From assembly GCF_002095465.1 (NCBI RefSeq), contig NZ_MLFP01000002.1:124001-188000 (forward strand): a stretch of DNA of 64,000 nt, in the 5' to 3' direction. The position numbers and the translations under genes are program-made. The notes under the pieces were generated by a model. That model did no database searches. It was not told the DNA's origin and saw only the letters and a list, made by a program, of their open reading frames with translations. Each line of letters opens with the position of its first letter. The first letter of the stretch is position 1. This document shows, one piece after another, positions 53,392 to 61,451 of this stretch. This DNA comes from Pantoea rodasii (GTDB lineage: Bacteria; Pseudomonadota; Gammaproteobacteria; Enterobacterales; Enterobacteriaceae).

Positions 53392-55159
53392 ATCACAACG
53401 TTTATGGCCAACCCTTAAACGCCTGCTGGCTTACGGTAAACCCTGGCGGAAATCGCTGTGGCTGGCGGTCGGCATGCTGTGGATTGCGGCAGTGGCGGAA
53501 GTGACCGGCCCGGTGCTGGTCAGCTACTTCATTGATAATCTGGTGGCTAAACATCAGATGCCATGGGCGATCGCCATGGGTTTGCTGGTGTGCTTTATTC
53601 TGCTGCAGCTGCTGGCTGCTGGTTTGCACTATTTCCAGGCGCTGCTGTTTAACCGCGCGGCGATTGGAGTCGTGCAGCAACTGCGGGTGGATGTGATGAA
53701 CGCCGCGCTGCGTCAGCCGCTCAGCGCCTTTGATACTCAGCCGGTGGGGCAGATCATTTCGCGCGTCACCAACGATACCGAAGTGATTAAAGATCTGTAT
53801 GTCACGGTGGTGGCCACGGTACTGCGCAGTGCGGCACTGATTGGCGCGATGCTGGTCGCGATGTTCTGGCTTGACTGGCGTATGGCGCTGGTGGCGATTG
53901 TCATCTTCCCGTTGGTGCTGACAGTGATGTTGATTTACCAGCGTTACAGCACCCCGATTGCGCGTCGGGTGCGCAGTTATCTGGCTGACATCAACAACGG
54001 CTTCAATGAAGTGATCAACGGCATGAGCGTGATCCAGCAGTTTCGCCAGCAGGCGCGCTTTGGCGAACGTATGGGCGAAGCCAGCCGCTCACACTATTTG
54101 GCCCGCATGGAAACCCTGCGGCTGGATGGCTTCCTGCTGCGTCCGCTGCTCAGCCTGTTTTCCGCGATGATTTTGTGTGGCTTGCTGATGTTGTTCAGCT
54201 TCGCCACGCCGGGTGTGTTTGAGGTTGGTGTGCTTTACGCCTTTATTACCTATCTCGGACGCCTGAATGAACCCTTAATCGAACTGACGACGCAGCAATC
54301 AATGCTGCAACAGGCGGTGGTGTCTGGCGAACGTATTTTCGAGCTGATGGACGCTACGCAGCAGGGATACGGAGCGGATAATAAACCGCTGGCCTCAGGG
54401 CGCATTACCTTGCGCGACGTCAGCTTTGCCTATCGCGATAATCGTGATGTGCTGAGCCATATTAATCTGGAGGTGCCAGCCCGTGGTTTTGTGGCACTGG
54501 TGGGACATACGGGCAGCGGCAAGAGCACTCTGGCAAATTTGCTGATGGGCTATTATCCGGTCACGCGCGGCACTATCGAGCTTGATGGCCGCCCGTTACC
54601 CCAGCTGACGCATGAAGCGTTGCGGCAAAGCGTTGCCATGGTGCAGCAAGATCCGGTGGTGTTGGCGGATACGCTGTTAGCGAACGTGCGCCTTGGGCGT
54701 GACATCCCTGAAGAACAGGTGTGGCAGGCGCTGGAAAAAGTGCAGCTCGCCGATCTCGCGCGTTCGATGTCAGAGGGCATTCATACCCGATTGGGTGAGC
54801 AGGGTAACAATCTGTCGGTTGGCCAGAAACAGTTGCTGGCACTGGCGCGGGTATTGGTGTCCTTGCCGCAGATATTAATTCTTGATGAGGCAACCGCTAA
54901 TATCGACTCAGGGACCGAGCAGGCCATTCAGCATGCGCTGCGCGCACTGCGACAGCACAGTACCTTGGTGGTAATTGCTCACCGTCTCTCCACCATCACC
55001 GAAGCAGACCAGATTCTGGTTTTGCATCGTGGTCAGGTGGCAGAGCAGGGTACACATGCGCAGTTACTGGCGCTGCAAGGCCGTTATTGGCAGATGTATC
55101 AGCTGCAGCAGGCGGGTGATGAACTCGCGGCGAGCATCCCCGCACAAGCTGAAGGGTGA
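53384..55159 (+). CDS. mdlB: Heterodimeric ABC exporter subunit MdlB (SmdB)
   Basis: The ATG at 53384 ([20 protein letters not shown]) overlaps the end of mdlA by 8 bp and gives 591 residues. Six membrane helices (to about residue 310) precede the ATPase: Walker [26 protein letters not shown] as the signature, and [11 protein letters not shown] as Walker B. NLSVGQ deviates from the usual LSGGQ, as in other MdlB proteins, implying one degenerate site in the heterodimer. The substrate is unknown. Confidence 0.96.
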   Translation: MAKSQRLWPTLKRLLAYGKPWRKSLWLAVGMLWIAAVAEVTGPVLVSYFIDNLVAKHQMPWAIAMGLLVCFILLQLLAAGLHYFQALLFNRAAIGVVQQLRVDVMNAALRQPLSAFDTQPVGQIISRVTNDTEVIKDLYVTVVATVLRSAALIGAMLVAMFWLDWRMALVAIVIFPLVLTVMLIYQRYSTPIARRVRSYLADINNGFNEVINGMSVIQQFRQQARFGERMGEASRSHYLARMETLRLDGFLLRPLLSLFSAMILCGLLMLFSFATPGVFEVGVLYAFITYLGRLNEPLIELTTQQSMLQQAVVSGERIFELMDATQQGYGADNKPLASGRITLRDVSFAYRDNRDVLSHINLEVPARGFVALVGHTGSGKSTLANLLMGYYPVTRGTIELDGRPLPQLTHEALRQSVAMVQQDPVVLADTLLANVRLGRDIPEEQVWQALEKVQLADLARSMSEGIHTRLGEQGNNLSVGQKQLLALARVLVSLPQILILDEATANIDSGTEQAIQHALRALRQHSTLVVIAHRLSTITEADQILVLHRGQVAEQGTHAQLLALQGRYWQMYQLQQAGDELAASIPAQAEG

Positions 55160-55161
55160 AT

Positions 55162-55178
55162 TGCACCTTTTTTGCGCA
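55162..55178. promoter_or_regulatory. Candidate NtrC binding site
   Basis: TGCACCTTTTTTGCGCA matches the NtrC consensus TGCACC-N5-GGTGCA at 10 of 12 defined positions. It is about 190 bp upstream of the sigma-54 promoter, a plausible enhancer distance. Confidence 0.5.
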
Positions 55179-55203
55179 GATTTATCAGATTGTTCTGTAT
55201 TGA

Positions 55204-55240
55204 TGCACTCCTTTGAGGCTGTCAGCACCAAAGGAGTGCA
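55204..55240 (+). terminator. Perfect 12-bp inverted repeat downstream of mdlB
   Basis: TGCACTCCTTTG (55204-55215) and CAAAGGAGTGCA (55229-55240) are exact inverted repeats with a 13-nt loop, 45 bp past the mdlB stop. No T tract follows, so it may be a Rho-assisted stop or RNA 3' end, or a DNA site used in glnK control. Confidence 0.45.
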
Positions 55241-55347
55241 ATATTGCAACACCATCCTTCCCGCCATTCCTCATACTGCGCCCGACATCACATAACGAAG
55301 CGCGATTTAGCGCGTCTATGCCCCTGACTTTGACTCTTTTTTAATTT

Positions 55348-55364
55348 ATGGCACAGCGTTTGCT
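55348..55364 (+). promoter_or_regulatory. Sigma-54 promoter of glnK-amtB
   Basis: ATGGCACAGCGTTTGCT carries GG (55350-55351) and GC (55362-55363) exactly 12 apart, an excellent -24/-12 match with TTGC in the -12 box. glnKamtB is NtrC and sigma-54 dependent in E. coli. The transcript would start near 55375, about 44 nt before glnK. Confidence 0.88.
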
Positions 55365-55418
55365 TATATCCCTACGTGTCCGCGAGACTCACTCAATTTA
55401 TTATCCGGAGGGGAACGT

Positions 55419-55757
55419 ATGAAGCTGGTTACCGTGGTAATCAAACCATTTAAGCTGGAGGACGTGCGTGAAGCCTTATCCTCCATTGGCATTCAGGGAC
55501 TGACTGTTACCGAAGTGAAGGGTTTTGGTCGCCAGAAAGGTCACGCAGAGCTTTACCGCGGTGCCGAGTACAGCGTGAACTTCCTGCCAAAAGTAAAAAT
55601 TGATATCGCGATAGCGGACGATCAACTCGATGAAGTGGTGGATATCATCAGTAAAGCCGCTTATACCGGCAAAATTGGCGACGGTAAAATCTTCGTCGCA
55701 GAACTGCAGCGCGTTATTCGTATTCGTACAGGCGAGACCGACGAAGCAGCACTGTAA
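55419..55757 (+). CDS. glnK: Nitrogen regulatory protein P-II GlnK
   Basis: The 112-residue PII protein starts MKLVTVVIKPFKLEDVREAL. Tyr51 at the tip of the T-loop (GAEYSVNFLPKVK) is the uridylylation site, and KIGDGKIFVAELQRVIRIRT forms the ATP/2-oxoglutarate site. GlnK plugs AmtB when ammonium is plentiful. Its ATG follows CCGGAGGGGAACGT and amtB begins 33 bp downstream. Confidence 0.98.
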   Translation: MKLVTVVIKPFKLEDVREALSSIGIQGLTVTEVKGFGRQKGHAELYRGAEYSVNFLPKVKIDIAIADDQLDEVVDIISKAAYTGKIGDGKIFVAELQRVIRIRTGETDEAAL

Positions 55758-55790
55758 CTGGGGCTCTGAATTGTGATGGGATGGAAAGAA

Positions 55791-57080
55791 ATGAATAAAC
55801 TGATGACTAAGTTAGGCCTCACCAGCCTGGCACTGTTACCGTCTCTGGCCATGGCGGCAGCTCCTGCCGTTGCGGATAAAGCCGATAACGCCTTTATGAT
55901 GATCTGTACCGCTTTGGTACTGTTTATGTCTATTCCTGGCATCGCACTGTTTTACGGCGGTTTAATTCGCGGTAAAAACGTGCTGTCGATGCTGACTCAG
56001 GTTGCAGTGACCTTCGCGTTAGTCTGCGTTCTGTGGGTGATTTACGGTTATTCGCTGGCCTTCAGCGAGGGCAACGCCTTCTTCGGTAACTTCCAGTGGG
56101 CGATGCTGAAGAATATTGAGCTGAAAGCCTTGATGGGCAGCTTCTATCAGTATATCCACGTTGCATTCCAGGCTTCATTCGCCTGTATCACCGTGGGCCT
56201 GATTGTCGGTGCGCTGGCGGAGCGTATTCGCTTCTCCGCAGTACTGATTTTCGTGGTGGTGTGGCTGACGCTGTCTTATCTGCCTATCGCACACATGGTG
56301 TGGGCGGGCGGTCTGCTGGCGCAAGATGGCGCGCTGGACTTCGCAGGCGGTACGGTTGTTCACATCAACGCCGCAGTGGCCGGTCTGGTGGGTGCTTACC
56401 TGGTGGGCAAACGTGCTGGCTTCGGTAAAGAAGCATTTAAACCGCACAACCTGCCAATGGTGTTCATGGGTACAGCGATTCTGTATGTGGGCTGGTTCGG
56501 TTTCAACGCCGGTTCTGCTTCATCAGCTAACGAAATCGCTGCGCTGGCCTTCCTGAATACCGTTGTGGCAACTGCTGGCGCAGTGCTGTCATGGGTGTTC
56601 GGTGAGTGGGCAATGCGTGGCAAGCCTTCTTTGCTGGGTGCGTGTTCTGGTTTCATCGCAGGTCTGGTGGCGATCACCCCAGCGTGTGGTTATGTCGGTG
56701 TCGGCGGCGCGCTGATTATCGGTCTGGCCGGTGGCCTGGCAGGTATCTGGGGTGTGACAACGCTGAAGAAATGGCTGCGCGTTGATGACCCATGTGATGT
56801 GTTCGGTGTGCACGGCGTGTGCGGTATCCTGGGTTGTGTGCTGACGGGTGTGTTCGCGTCCTCTTCACTGGGCGGCGTGGGCTACGCAGAAGGCGTGACC
56901 ATGGGCCATCAGGTTTGGATTCAGCTGTTCAGTTGCGGTGTGACCATCGTTTGGTCTGGCGTCGTGGCCTTCATCGGCTTCAAACTGGCGGATATGATTG
57001 TTGGCCTGCGTGTTCCAGAAGATCAGGAACGTGAAGGTCTGGATGTGAACAGCCACGGCGAGAACGCTTACAACCAGTAA
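55791..57080 (+). CDS. amtB: Ammonium transporter AmtB
   Basis: I use the ATG at 55791 (MNKLMTKLGLTSLALLPSLA), giving 429 residues with a cleavable signal peptide ending near SLAMAAA. Eleven helices follow. The twin-His pore residues lie in YIHVAFQASFACITVGL and DVFGVHGVCGILG. GGTVVHINAAVAGLVGAYLV and FGFNAGSASSANEIAAL are typical. It imports ammonium and is gated by GlnK. An in-frame ATG six codons upstream is possible but lies before a good purine-rich site. Confidence 0.97.
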   Translation: MNKLMTKLGLTSLALLPSLAMAAAPAVADKADNAFMMICTALVLFMSIPGIALFYGGLIRGKNVLSMLTQVAVTFALVCVLWVIYGYSLAFSEGNAFFGNFQWAMLKNIELKALMGSFYQYIHVAFQASFACITVGLIVGALAERIRFSAVLIFVVVWLTLSYLPIAHMVWAGGLLAQDGALDFAGGTVVHINAAVAGLVGAYLVGKRAGFGKEAFKPHNLPMVFMGTAILYVGWFGFNAGSASSANEIAALAFLNTVVATAGAVLSWVFGEWAMRGKPSLLGACSGFIAGLVAITPACGYVGVGGALIIGLAGGLAGIWGVTTLKKWLRVDDPCDVFGVHGVCGILGCVLTGVFASSSLGGVGYAEGVTMGHQVWIQLFSCGVTIVWSGVVAFIGFKLADMIVGLRVPEDQEREGLDVNSHGENAYNQ

Positions 57081-57123
57081 GCCCGGGCTGTAGAAGAGCA
57101 GTGCGCTAAAACAATAAAAATCG

Positions 57124-57151
57124 AAAGGGGCGATGATATCGCCCCTTTTTT
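57124..57151. terminator. Bidirectional terminator between amtB and tesB
   Basis: AAAGGGGCGAT and ATCGCCCCTTT form a perfect 11-bp stem around GAT, with T's following on the plus strand and A's before it, so it can serve both amtB and tesB. Confidence 0.92.
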
Positions 57152-58013
57152 ATGCGTCGCGCTGACGCATGACCCCTTCTTGTACCGTAGTCGCCACCAG
57201 CGTCCCGTCCTGAGTATAAAACTCTCCGCGTACAAAACCCCGCGCGCTTGATGCCGAGGTGCTTACCACGCTGTAAAGCAGCCATTCTGAGAGGTCGAAC
57301 GGGCGGTGGAACCACATGGAGTGGTCAATGGTCGCCACCTGCATGTCGGGTTCCAAAAAGCCTTTCCCGTGCGGCTGTAGCGCCACAGGCAGGAAGTTGA
57401 GATCGGAAGCATAGCCCAGCAGATATTGATGAATGCGGCGGTCGTCCGGCAGTTTGCCGTTGGCACGAATCCACACCTGACGCATCGGTTCATCCACACG
57501 GCCTTTGAGCGGGTTATGAATTTGCACCGGTCGGATATCCAGCGGACGTTCGGCGAGAAACTTTTCTTTGAGTTTGAGCGGTAAATGCGCCGCCAGTTTT
57601 TGCGCCAGATCTTGCTCCGAGGGAAGATTGTCCGGGCCCGGCACTGGCGGCATGGTGTTCTGATGCTCAAATCCGCTTTCCGGTGCCTGGAATGAGGCGG
57701 TCATGTAGAAGATCGGCTGCCCATTTTGCACCGCACTAACGCGACGGGCGCTGAAGCTTTTGCCATCACGCAGGGTTTCGACATCATAAATGATGGCTTT
57801 TTGGCTGTCGCCGGGACGCAGAAAGTAGCTATGGAAAGAGTGGATGATGCGTTCTTCCGGCACAGTTTGTTTCGCCGCATACAGTGCCTGGCCGACGACC
57901 TGGCCACCAAACACCTGGCGCAGGCCAAGATCTTCACTTTGGCCGCGAAACAGGCCTTCTTCGAGTTTTTCGAGATTGAGTAGATTAAGCAGGTTATGCA
58001 ATGCCTGGCTCAT
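57150..58013 (-). CDS. tesB: Acyl-CoA thioesterase II TesB
   Basis: The 287-residue double-hotdog thioesterase begins [20 protein letters not shown]. It contains [32 protein letters not shown] [12 protein letters not shown] and [20 protein letters not shown], where the catalytic Asp lies. [20 protein letters not shown] carries the Thr and QEG the Gln. It cleaves medium- and long-chain acyl-CoAs in the cytoplasm. It is convergent with amtB, as in E. coli. Confidence 0.96.
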   Translation of the reverse strand: MSQALHNLLNLLNLEKLEEGLFRGQSEDLGLRQVFGGQVVGQALYAAKQTVPEERIIHSFHSYFLRPGDSQKAIIYDVETLRDGKSFSARRVSAVQNGQPIFYMTASFQAPESGFEHQNTMPPVPGPDNLPSEQDLAQKLAAHLPLKLKEKFLAERPLDIRPVQIHNPLKGRVDEPMRQVWIRANGKLPDDRRIHQYLLGYASDLNFLPVALQPHGKGFLEPDMQVATIDHSMWFHRPFDLSEWLLYSVVSTSASSARGFVRGEFYTQDGTLVATTVQEGVMRQRDA

Positions 58014-58217
58014 AGCAGATTCCTCAGGGGGGCAATCGCGTCAGTGTGAAAGATCCGACCAGTTTCCGTCAATGATTTTGCCGTGATTTCAGCGGGCTGG
58101 CGGTGCTTTTGGGCGCAATCCGGATTTTTGTGCCAGAATTAAGGGCATTCGGCGGTTGAAAAGCTACCCAACAAATTGTCCGCCGACAATCATAGTGTTC
58201 ACAAGGAGACGACATCG

Positions 58218-58775
58218 ATGAAACTCTGGCATGTTATTAGCGGTGTGACGCTGGCGGCAGCGCTGGCTGGCTGTGCCGATCACAGTAAGCCGGTAGCCAC
58301 CCCAACGTTAGGCTCCGCCGTTGCAGGACAGCAGGCCGCGATTACGCAGCCTAACGTTAGTGGTTCGGTGTATATCCGTCAGCGCATTGCGTTGCCGCCG
58401 GATGCGGTGCTGACTGTTACGCTGTCTGACGCTTCACTGGCTGACGCGCCATCGAAAGTGCTGGCGCAGCATGTTGTGCGCACCGAAGGGAAACAGGCGC
58501 CGTTCCAGTTTGTGCTGCCGTTTAACCCGTCCGATATCCAGCCTAATGCGCGGATTCTGCTGAGTGCTGCTATCTCTATTGACGGCAAACTGGCGTTCAT
58601 TACCGATACTGTGAAGCCGGTGATCAATCAGGGTGGTACTAAAGCGGAACTGTTGCTGGTGCCAGTGACCAATATGGCGATGCAGACTACGCCAGGTGCG
58701 GCGACGACGGTGCCGTCAACATCGCCAACGCAGGTAGTGCCATCCGCTTCGGTGCCTGCGCCGACGAATATGTAA
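58218..58775 (+). CDS. ybaY: YbaY family lipoprotein
   Basis: The ATG at 58218 (MKLWHVISGVTLAAALAGC) gives 185 residues with the lipobox LAGC and Cys19; AAGGAG precedes it. PNVSGSVYIRQRIALPPDAV begins the conserved domain and LPFNPSDIQPNARILLSAAI continues it. The tail is rich in Ala, Thr, Ser and Pro (TVPSTSPTQVVPSASVPAP). The family is also described as having a glycoprotein/polysaccharide-metabolism label, but no activity is shown. It is divergent from tesB. Confidence 0.94.
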   Translation: MKLWHVISGVTLAAALAGCADHSKPVATPTLGSAVAGQQAAITQPNVSGSVYIRQRIALPPDAVLTVTLSDASLADAPSKVLAQHVVRTEGKQAPFQFVLPFNPSDIQPNARILLSAAISIDGKLAFITDTVKPVINQGGTKAELLLVPVTNMAMQTTPGAATTVPSTSPTQVVPSASVPAPTNM

Positions 58776-58842
58776 TAATCACTCGGTGCTAGTCTGGGTG
58801 CACTGCTTGGGAAGCATGTGAAAAACAGGGGCGGGGGAGTCT

Positions 58843-58947
58843 GCGGGCAGGCAACACTGTTGCGTAAAGCCGCTGTCTCGTCCCTGATCGCTCGGCACAC
58901 GCCATCCCTGGCGTGTAACGCTTTACTCCACAGTGTTGCCTGCCCGC
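58843..58947. repeat. 28-nt inverted repeat enclosing a second hairpin
   Basis: Arms at 58843-58870 (GCGGGCAGGCAACACTGT...) and 58920-58947 (...ACAGTGTTGCCTGCCCGC) match at 26 of 28 positions. The first 18 outer bases pair perfectly. Inside, ACACGCCA and TGGCGTGT form another 8-bp stem. RNA or single-stranded DNA from this region would fold into a long hairpin. It lies 68 bp after ybaY and leads into the direct repeats. Confidence 0.85.
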
Positions 58948-59260
58948 ACCTCAGCATGGGTGCGAATCTGTTAGTGACATCGGCGGATTGTCGCTGAATG
59001 CTTGTCACTTTCATCTTTGGCGTGGGACGCTGTGGTGCCTGCCCGCACCTCAGCATGGGTGCGAGTCTGTTAGTCACATCGGCGGATTGTCACTGATTGC
59101 TCGTTACTTTCATCTTTGGTGTGTAACGCTTTACTCCACAGTGTTGCCTGCCCGCACCTCAGCATGGGTGCGAGTCTGTTAATAACATCGGCGGATTGTC
59201 GCTGATTGCTTGTCCCTTTCATCTTTGGCGGGGGAAGCTGTGTTGTCTGCCGCACCTCAA
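58933..59260. repeat. Direct repeats of about 99-109 bp, three full units and one partial
   Basis: Units begin GTGTTGCCTGCCCGCACCTC at 58933, 59032 (GTGGTGCC variant), 59141 and, degenerate, 59240. Each carries CGCACC..GGGTGCG (a small hairpin), then ACATCGGCGGATTGTC, TTTCATCTTTGG and, in some, CGCTTTACTCCACA. The spacing is 99, 109 and 99 bp. The region is 495 bp long between ybaY and atl and contains no convincing gene. Open frames across it simply repeat the same peptide. Confidence 0.88.
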
Positions 59261-59271
59261 CATGGGGGCTT

Positions 59272-59583
59272 TTAATACTTCCAGCGATACTTTTCTAGTT
59301 CAATCTCACCGGCATCACTGACTTCTATCCCTTCAGCCTCTAGCGCATCGCGCTGTCGAAACAGATCGTCACCCTGCAGTGAAATGCGGCCATGACGATT
59401 GATGACGCGGAACCACGGCAATTTGCTGCCTTCGGGTAGGCGACGCAATACGCCGCCGACTTGCCGAGCGGCACGCGGAGAACCGGCAAGCAGGGCGATA
59501 TCGCCGTAGGTAGTGACTTTGCCTTTGGGGATTGCGGCAATAATTTGCCAGACGCGCTCGGAAAAATTGCTTGTGTCGTTCAT
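59272..59583 (-). CDS. atl: Alkyltransferase-like protein Atl (YbaZ)
   Basis: The 103-residue product matches the DNA-binding domain of O6-alkylguanine-DNA alkyltransferases (VWQIIAAIPKGKVTTYGDIA, AARQVGGVLRR). The alkyl-accepting Cys of the PCHRV motif is replaced by Trp57 (PWFRVINRHG), so it cannot remove alkyl groups itself. Such proteins bind O6-alkylguanine, flip it and mark it for nucleotide excision repair. It is about 26 residues shorter than E. coli YbaZ. It is divergent from ffs. Confidence 0.94.
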   Translation of the reverse strand: MNDTSNFSERVWQIIAAIPKGKVTTYGDIALLAGSPRAARQVGGVLRRLPEGSKLPWFRVINRHGRISLQGDDLFRQRDALEAEGIEVSDAGEIELEKYRWKY

Positions 59584-59751
59584 GCACGCACCTGATTCAG
59601 CGAATAAACGCCGACTTTAGCATGCACAAAGGGTGAGAATCAGGGTTTTACGGGCTAGCTGTTCAAGAAAACAACGGTCACCCGGCCTACGCTTGCAATT
59701 GCCAGGGGGTTACTTGATAATGCCTGCGCTCTCGAGAGAGAGCTCGTCAAT

Positions 59752-59864
59752 GGGGGCCCTGTTGGTTCTCCCGCAACGCTAACTTGTGAACTCGGTCAGA
59801 TCCGGAAGGAAGCAGCCGCAGCAGGCGACGCGTGTGCCGGGATGTAGCTGGCAGGGCCTCCACC
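59752..59864 (+). ncRNA. ffs: Signal recognition particle RNA (4.5S RNA)
   Basis: The 113-nt sequence follows E. coli 4.5S RNA closely. The 5' strand GGGGGCCCTGTTGGTTCTCC pairs with the 3' strand GCTGGCAGGGCCTCC. The apical loop carries the invariant TCCGGAAGGAAGCAGC, and CGCGTGTGCCGGGATGTAGC completes the hairpin. It binds Ffh and targets membrane proteins to FtsY and SecYEG. It lies between atl and hha, close to its E. coli position. The exact ends come from alignment by eye. Confidence 0.96.
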
Positions 59865-59986
59865 AATTCTACTCTCCGAAAAAATCCCCAAGAAATCAGC
59901 ACACAGCGTAACGCTGGCACTCCTTTGCCTGTGGGTCATTCCCTGAACGATAAAGATGGTGTAACGAAACGGCTGGTAAGAAAGAG

Positions 59987-60205
59987 TTAGCGAACGAACT
60001 TCCAGACTGAAACCGGCACTTTGTCGTAAAGCTTATTCATGGTCAGTTCGGCCAGACGATGATCGGCCGCTGAATAAAATACCGCGAGTTCGTTGTCAGG
60101 TAATTCGTACTTGTTTTTTTCAATCACCCGTTCAAGGGTGTCAATTGAGCGACAACGACGGAGTCGCATCAAATAGTCTGTTTTGGTTAAGGCTTGGTTG
60201 CTCAT
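59987..60205 (-). CDS. hha: Hemolysin expression modulator Hha
   Basis: The 72-residue product is a close match to E. coli Hha/Ymo[41 protein letters not shown] and [19 protein letters not shown]. Hha binds H-NS and strengthens silencing of AT-rich genes. It is co-directional with tomB, 24 bp upstream. Confidence 0.97.
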   Translation of the reverse strand: MSNQALTKTDYLMRLRRCRSIDTLERVIEKNKYELPDNELAVFYSAADHRLAELTMNKLYDKVPVSVWKFVR

Positions 60206-60229
60206 AAATAAACCGGTCTCACTCTGATG

Positions 60230-60607
60230 CTAAAAGGAATGGCTGGGTTGTTGGAGAAAAGCGCACTCTTCGGCAAACAGATTAAATAAGCGTCTTGCTG
60301 AACGTTGCCACCGTTGAAGATCCTGAGTATTGATTCCATAACTGCTAAACAGCATAAAGGTATCGTCAAGATATTCATCGATTTGCGTAATCAGCGCTTC
60401 ATCTTCAACGTGCTTAATTTTGTAATTCATCGTGAAAGACGCGATATGCTCAATCAAATCGTTGAGCTGTAAATTGCTTTCCGCAGTAGGGTCATTAACC
60501 CAGCCGTGGTGGCTGTCAGTTAGCGTCGCCATACTTTCGTCAAACAGGTTCTCACACAGGAATTTAAGCTGGGCAATATCATGCCGTTTTGGTGAGTATT
60601 CGTCCAT
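60230..60607 (-). CDS. tomB: Hha toxicity modulator TomB
   Basis: The ATG at 60607 (MDEYSPKRHDIAQLKFLCEN) gives 125 residues. HHGWVNDPTAESNLQLNDLI and YLDDTFMLFSSYGINTQDLQ match TomB. The frame is open 38 codons further up without homology. TomB counteracts Hha and the pair behaves like an antitoxin-toxin set affecting biofilm. GGGGAAAAAG precedes the start. Confidence 0.95.
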   Translation of the reverse strand: MDEYSPKRHDIAQLKFLCENLFDESMATLTDSHHGWVNDPTAESNLQLNDLIEHIASFTMNYKIKHVEDEALITQIDEYLDDTFMLFSSYGINTQDLQRWQRSARRLFNLFAEECAFLQQPSHSF

Positions 60608-60753
60608 CTTTTTCCCCTCCAGAGCTTGCACGGTGACCGCAGGGCGGTGTGATTTGGAAAAGCTATCAGGAAGCGATCTCGAATATTTAGCATTCAGCGA
60701 CGCTTTAAATATAATCCACAATCATTAGCTTTGCTCACCTCGATTACCAAATA

Positions 60754-61143
60754 TTACAATTCGTCGGCAGGCGAGGGGCGGGTATTGTCAATCACTGAAA
60801 AAACCAGTGCACCCGGTACTGTCTGGAACAAAACTTCTTCGCGTTGAGTCGTTGTTTCATTTAAATCCAGGCAAGGATTAAATAAATCCCACTTAAAATC
60901 GTAAAGCATTTTAAATCGATTGTTATCGAGCGGTTGAATGGAAATAATCTTAAAACTGTCAGGAACTAATTGCGCGTTTTGAGAATACCACTGTAAATCA
61001 CTTGCCAGGGCTTCGGCTATTTTGAGAATATTCCCCTGGATAATAGCCTGCAACTTCTCGCAATCGTCCTCATCCACAGCAATATCACAATGAATAATAG
61101 ACTGCATTTCGCGTCCGGTAAAAAAGGAGGATGAATCTATCAT
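60754..61143 (-). CDS. Uncharacterised protein upstream of tomB
   Basis: I do not recognise this gene. From the ATG at 61143 (MIDSSSFFTGREMQSIIHCD) it encodes 129 residues; a TTG at 61167 is an alternative start. It is acidic (DIAVDEDDCEKL, PSPADEL). It has no signal peptide, membrane helix or known catalytic motif, and a predicted mix of one long helix (LQAIIQGNILKIAEALASDL) and strands (FKIISIQPLDNNRFKMLYDF). It is on the same strand as tomB and hha, 146 bp upstream of tomB. In E. coli this spot holds acrB. Codon use looks ordinary and the frame is uninterrupted, so it is probably a real gene. Confidence 0.6.
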   Translation of the reverse strand: MIDSSSFFTGREMQSIIHCDIAVDEDDCEKLQAIIQGNILKIAEALASDLQWYSQNAQLVPDSFKIISIQPLDNNRFKMLYDFKWDLFNPCLDLNETTTQREEVLFQTVPGALVFSVIDNTRPSPADEL

Positions 61144-61310
61144 TGGGGTTCTGGCCAAATATTGCAAGTTAACTCTCTGCAGAATACGTAATCGTTGCGA
61201 TGGGGTTTATCGCTCAATCGATTCAGATCCCGTGTTCGCCACAAAGCGCGCGGCGAGTGGTTAACTTTTGAAACACTTTCTCCGGGTAAAAGGCAGCCGA
61301 GATCGGGTAA

Positions 61311-61335
61311 TATAATTGTTATGTTATAACATTTT
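61311..61335 (+). promoter_or_regulatory. Candidate promoter with Zur box for the zinc importer operon
   Basis: A perfect -10 TATAAT (61311-61316) is followed directly by GTTATGTTATAACATTTT (61318-61335), with ATGTTATAACAT as a perfect 12-bp palindrome. This resembles Zur operators, which are AT-rich dyads around TGTTATAACA. A repressor bound here would cover the transcription start. No good -35 is evident. Confidence 0.65.
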
Positions 61336-61346
61336 GGTTTCCCTCC

Positions 61347-61451
61347 ATGAATCACAGTGGTTTACTCCTTTCGCTCAGTGGCCGCCTGATGGTCGCGCTA
61401 CTGCTTATCGTGTTCCTGGCGCTGGCTATATATTGGGGCATGCAAAAATGA
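61347..61451 (+). CDS. Putative 34-residue single-span membrane protein heading the zinc importer operon
   Basis: An ATG at 61347, 12 nt after the candidate Zur box, opens a 34-codon frame starting MNHSGLLLSLSGR. The middle, LMVALLLIVFLALAIYW, is one uninterrupted hydrophobic helix flanked by Arg and Lys. The frame ends in TGA overlapping the ABC ATPase start (AATGATG), an arrangement typical of coupled translation. No strong ribosome-binding site precedes it, which is the main doubt. I do not recognise a family. Being first in the operon and coupled, it may be a small accessory subunit of the transporter or simply a leader that passes ribosomes on. Confidence 0.5.
   Translation: MNHSGLLLSLSGRLMVALLLIVFLALAIYWGMQK

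Larger units (their letters stand above)
55160..55418. promoter_or_regulatory. glnK-amtB upstream region
   Basis: This 259-bp gap between mdlB and glnK contains an NtrC-like half-palindrome, a perfect 12-bp inverted repeat, the 12-bp palindrome TGCAATATTGCA (55237-55248) and a sigma-54 promoter. I see no small gene. Confidence 0.6.

Noticed and set aside
58628..59077. 149-residue minus-strand frame with repeated RLAPMLRCGQA peptides
   Set aside because: The peptide repeats simply mirror the DNA direct repeats, and the frame also runs antisense into ybaY. It is most likely spurious.
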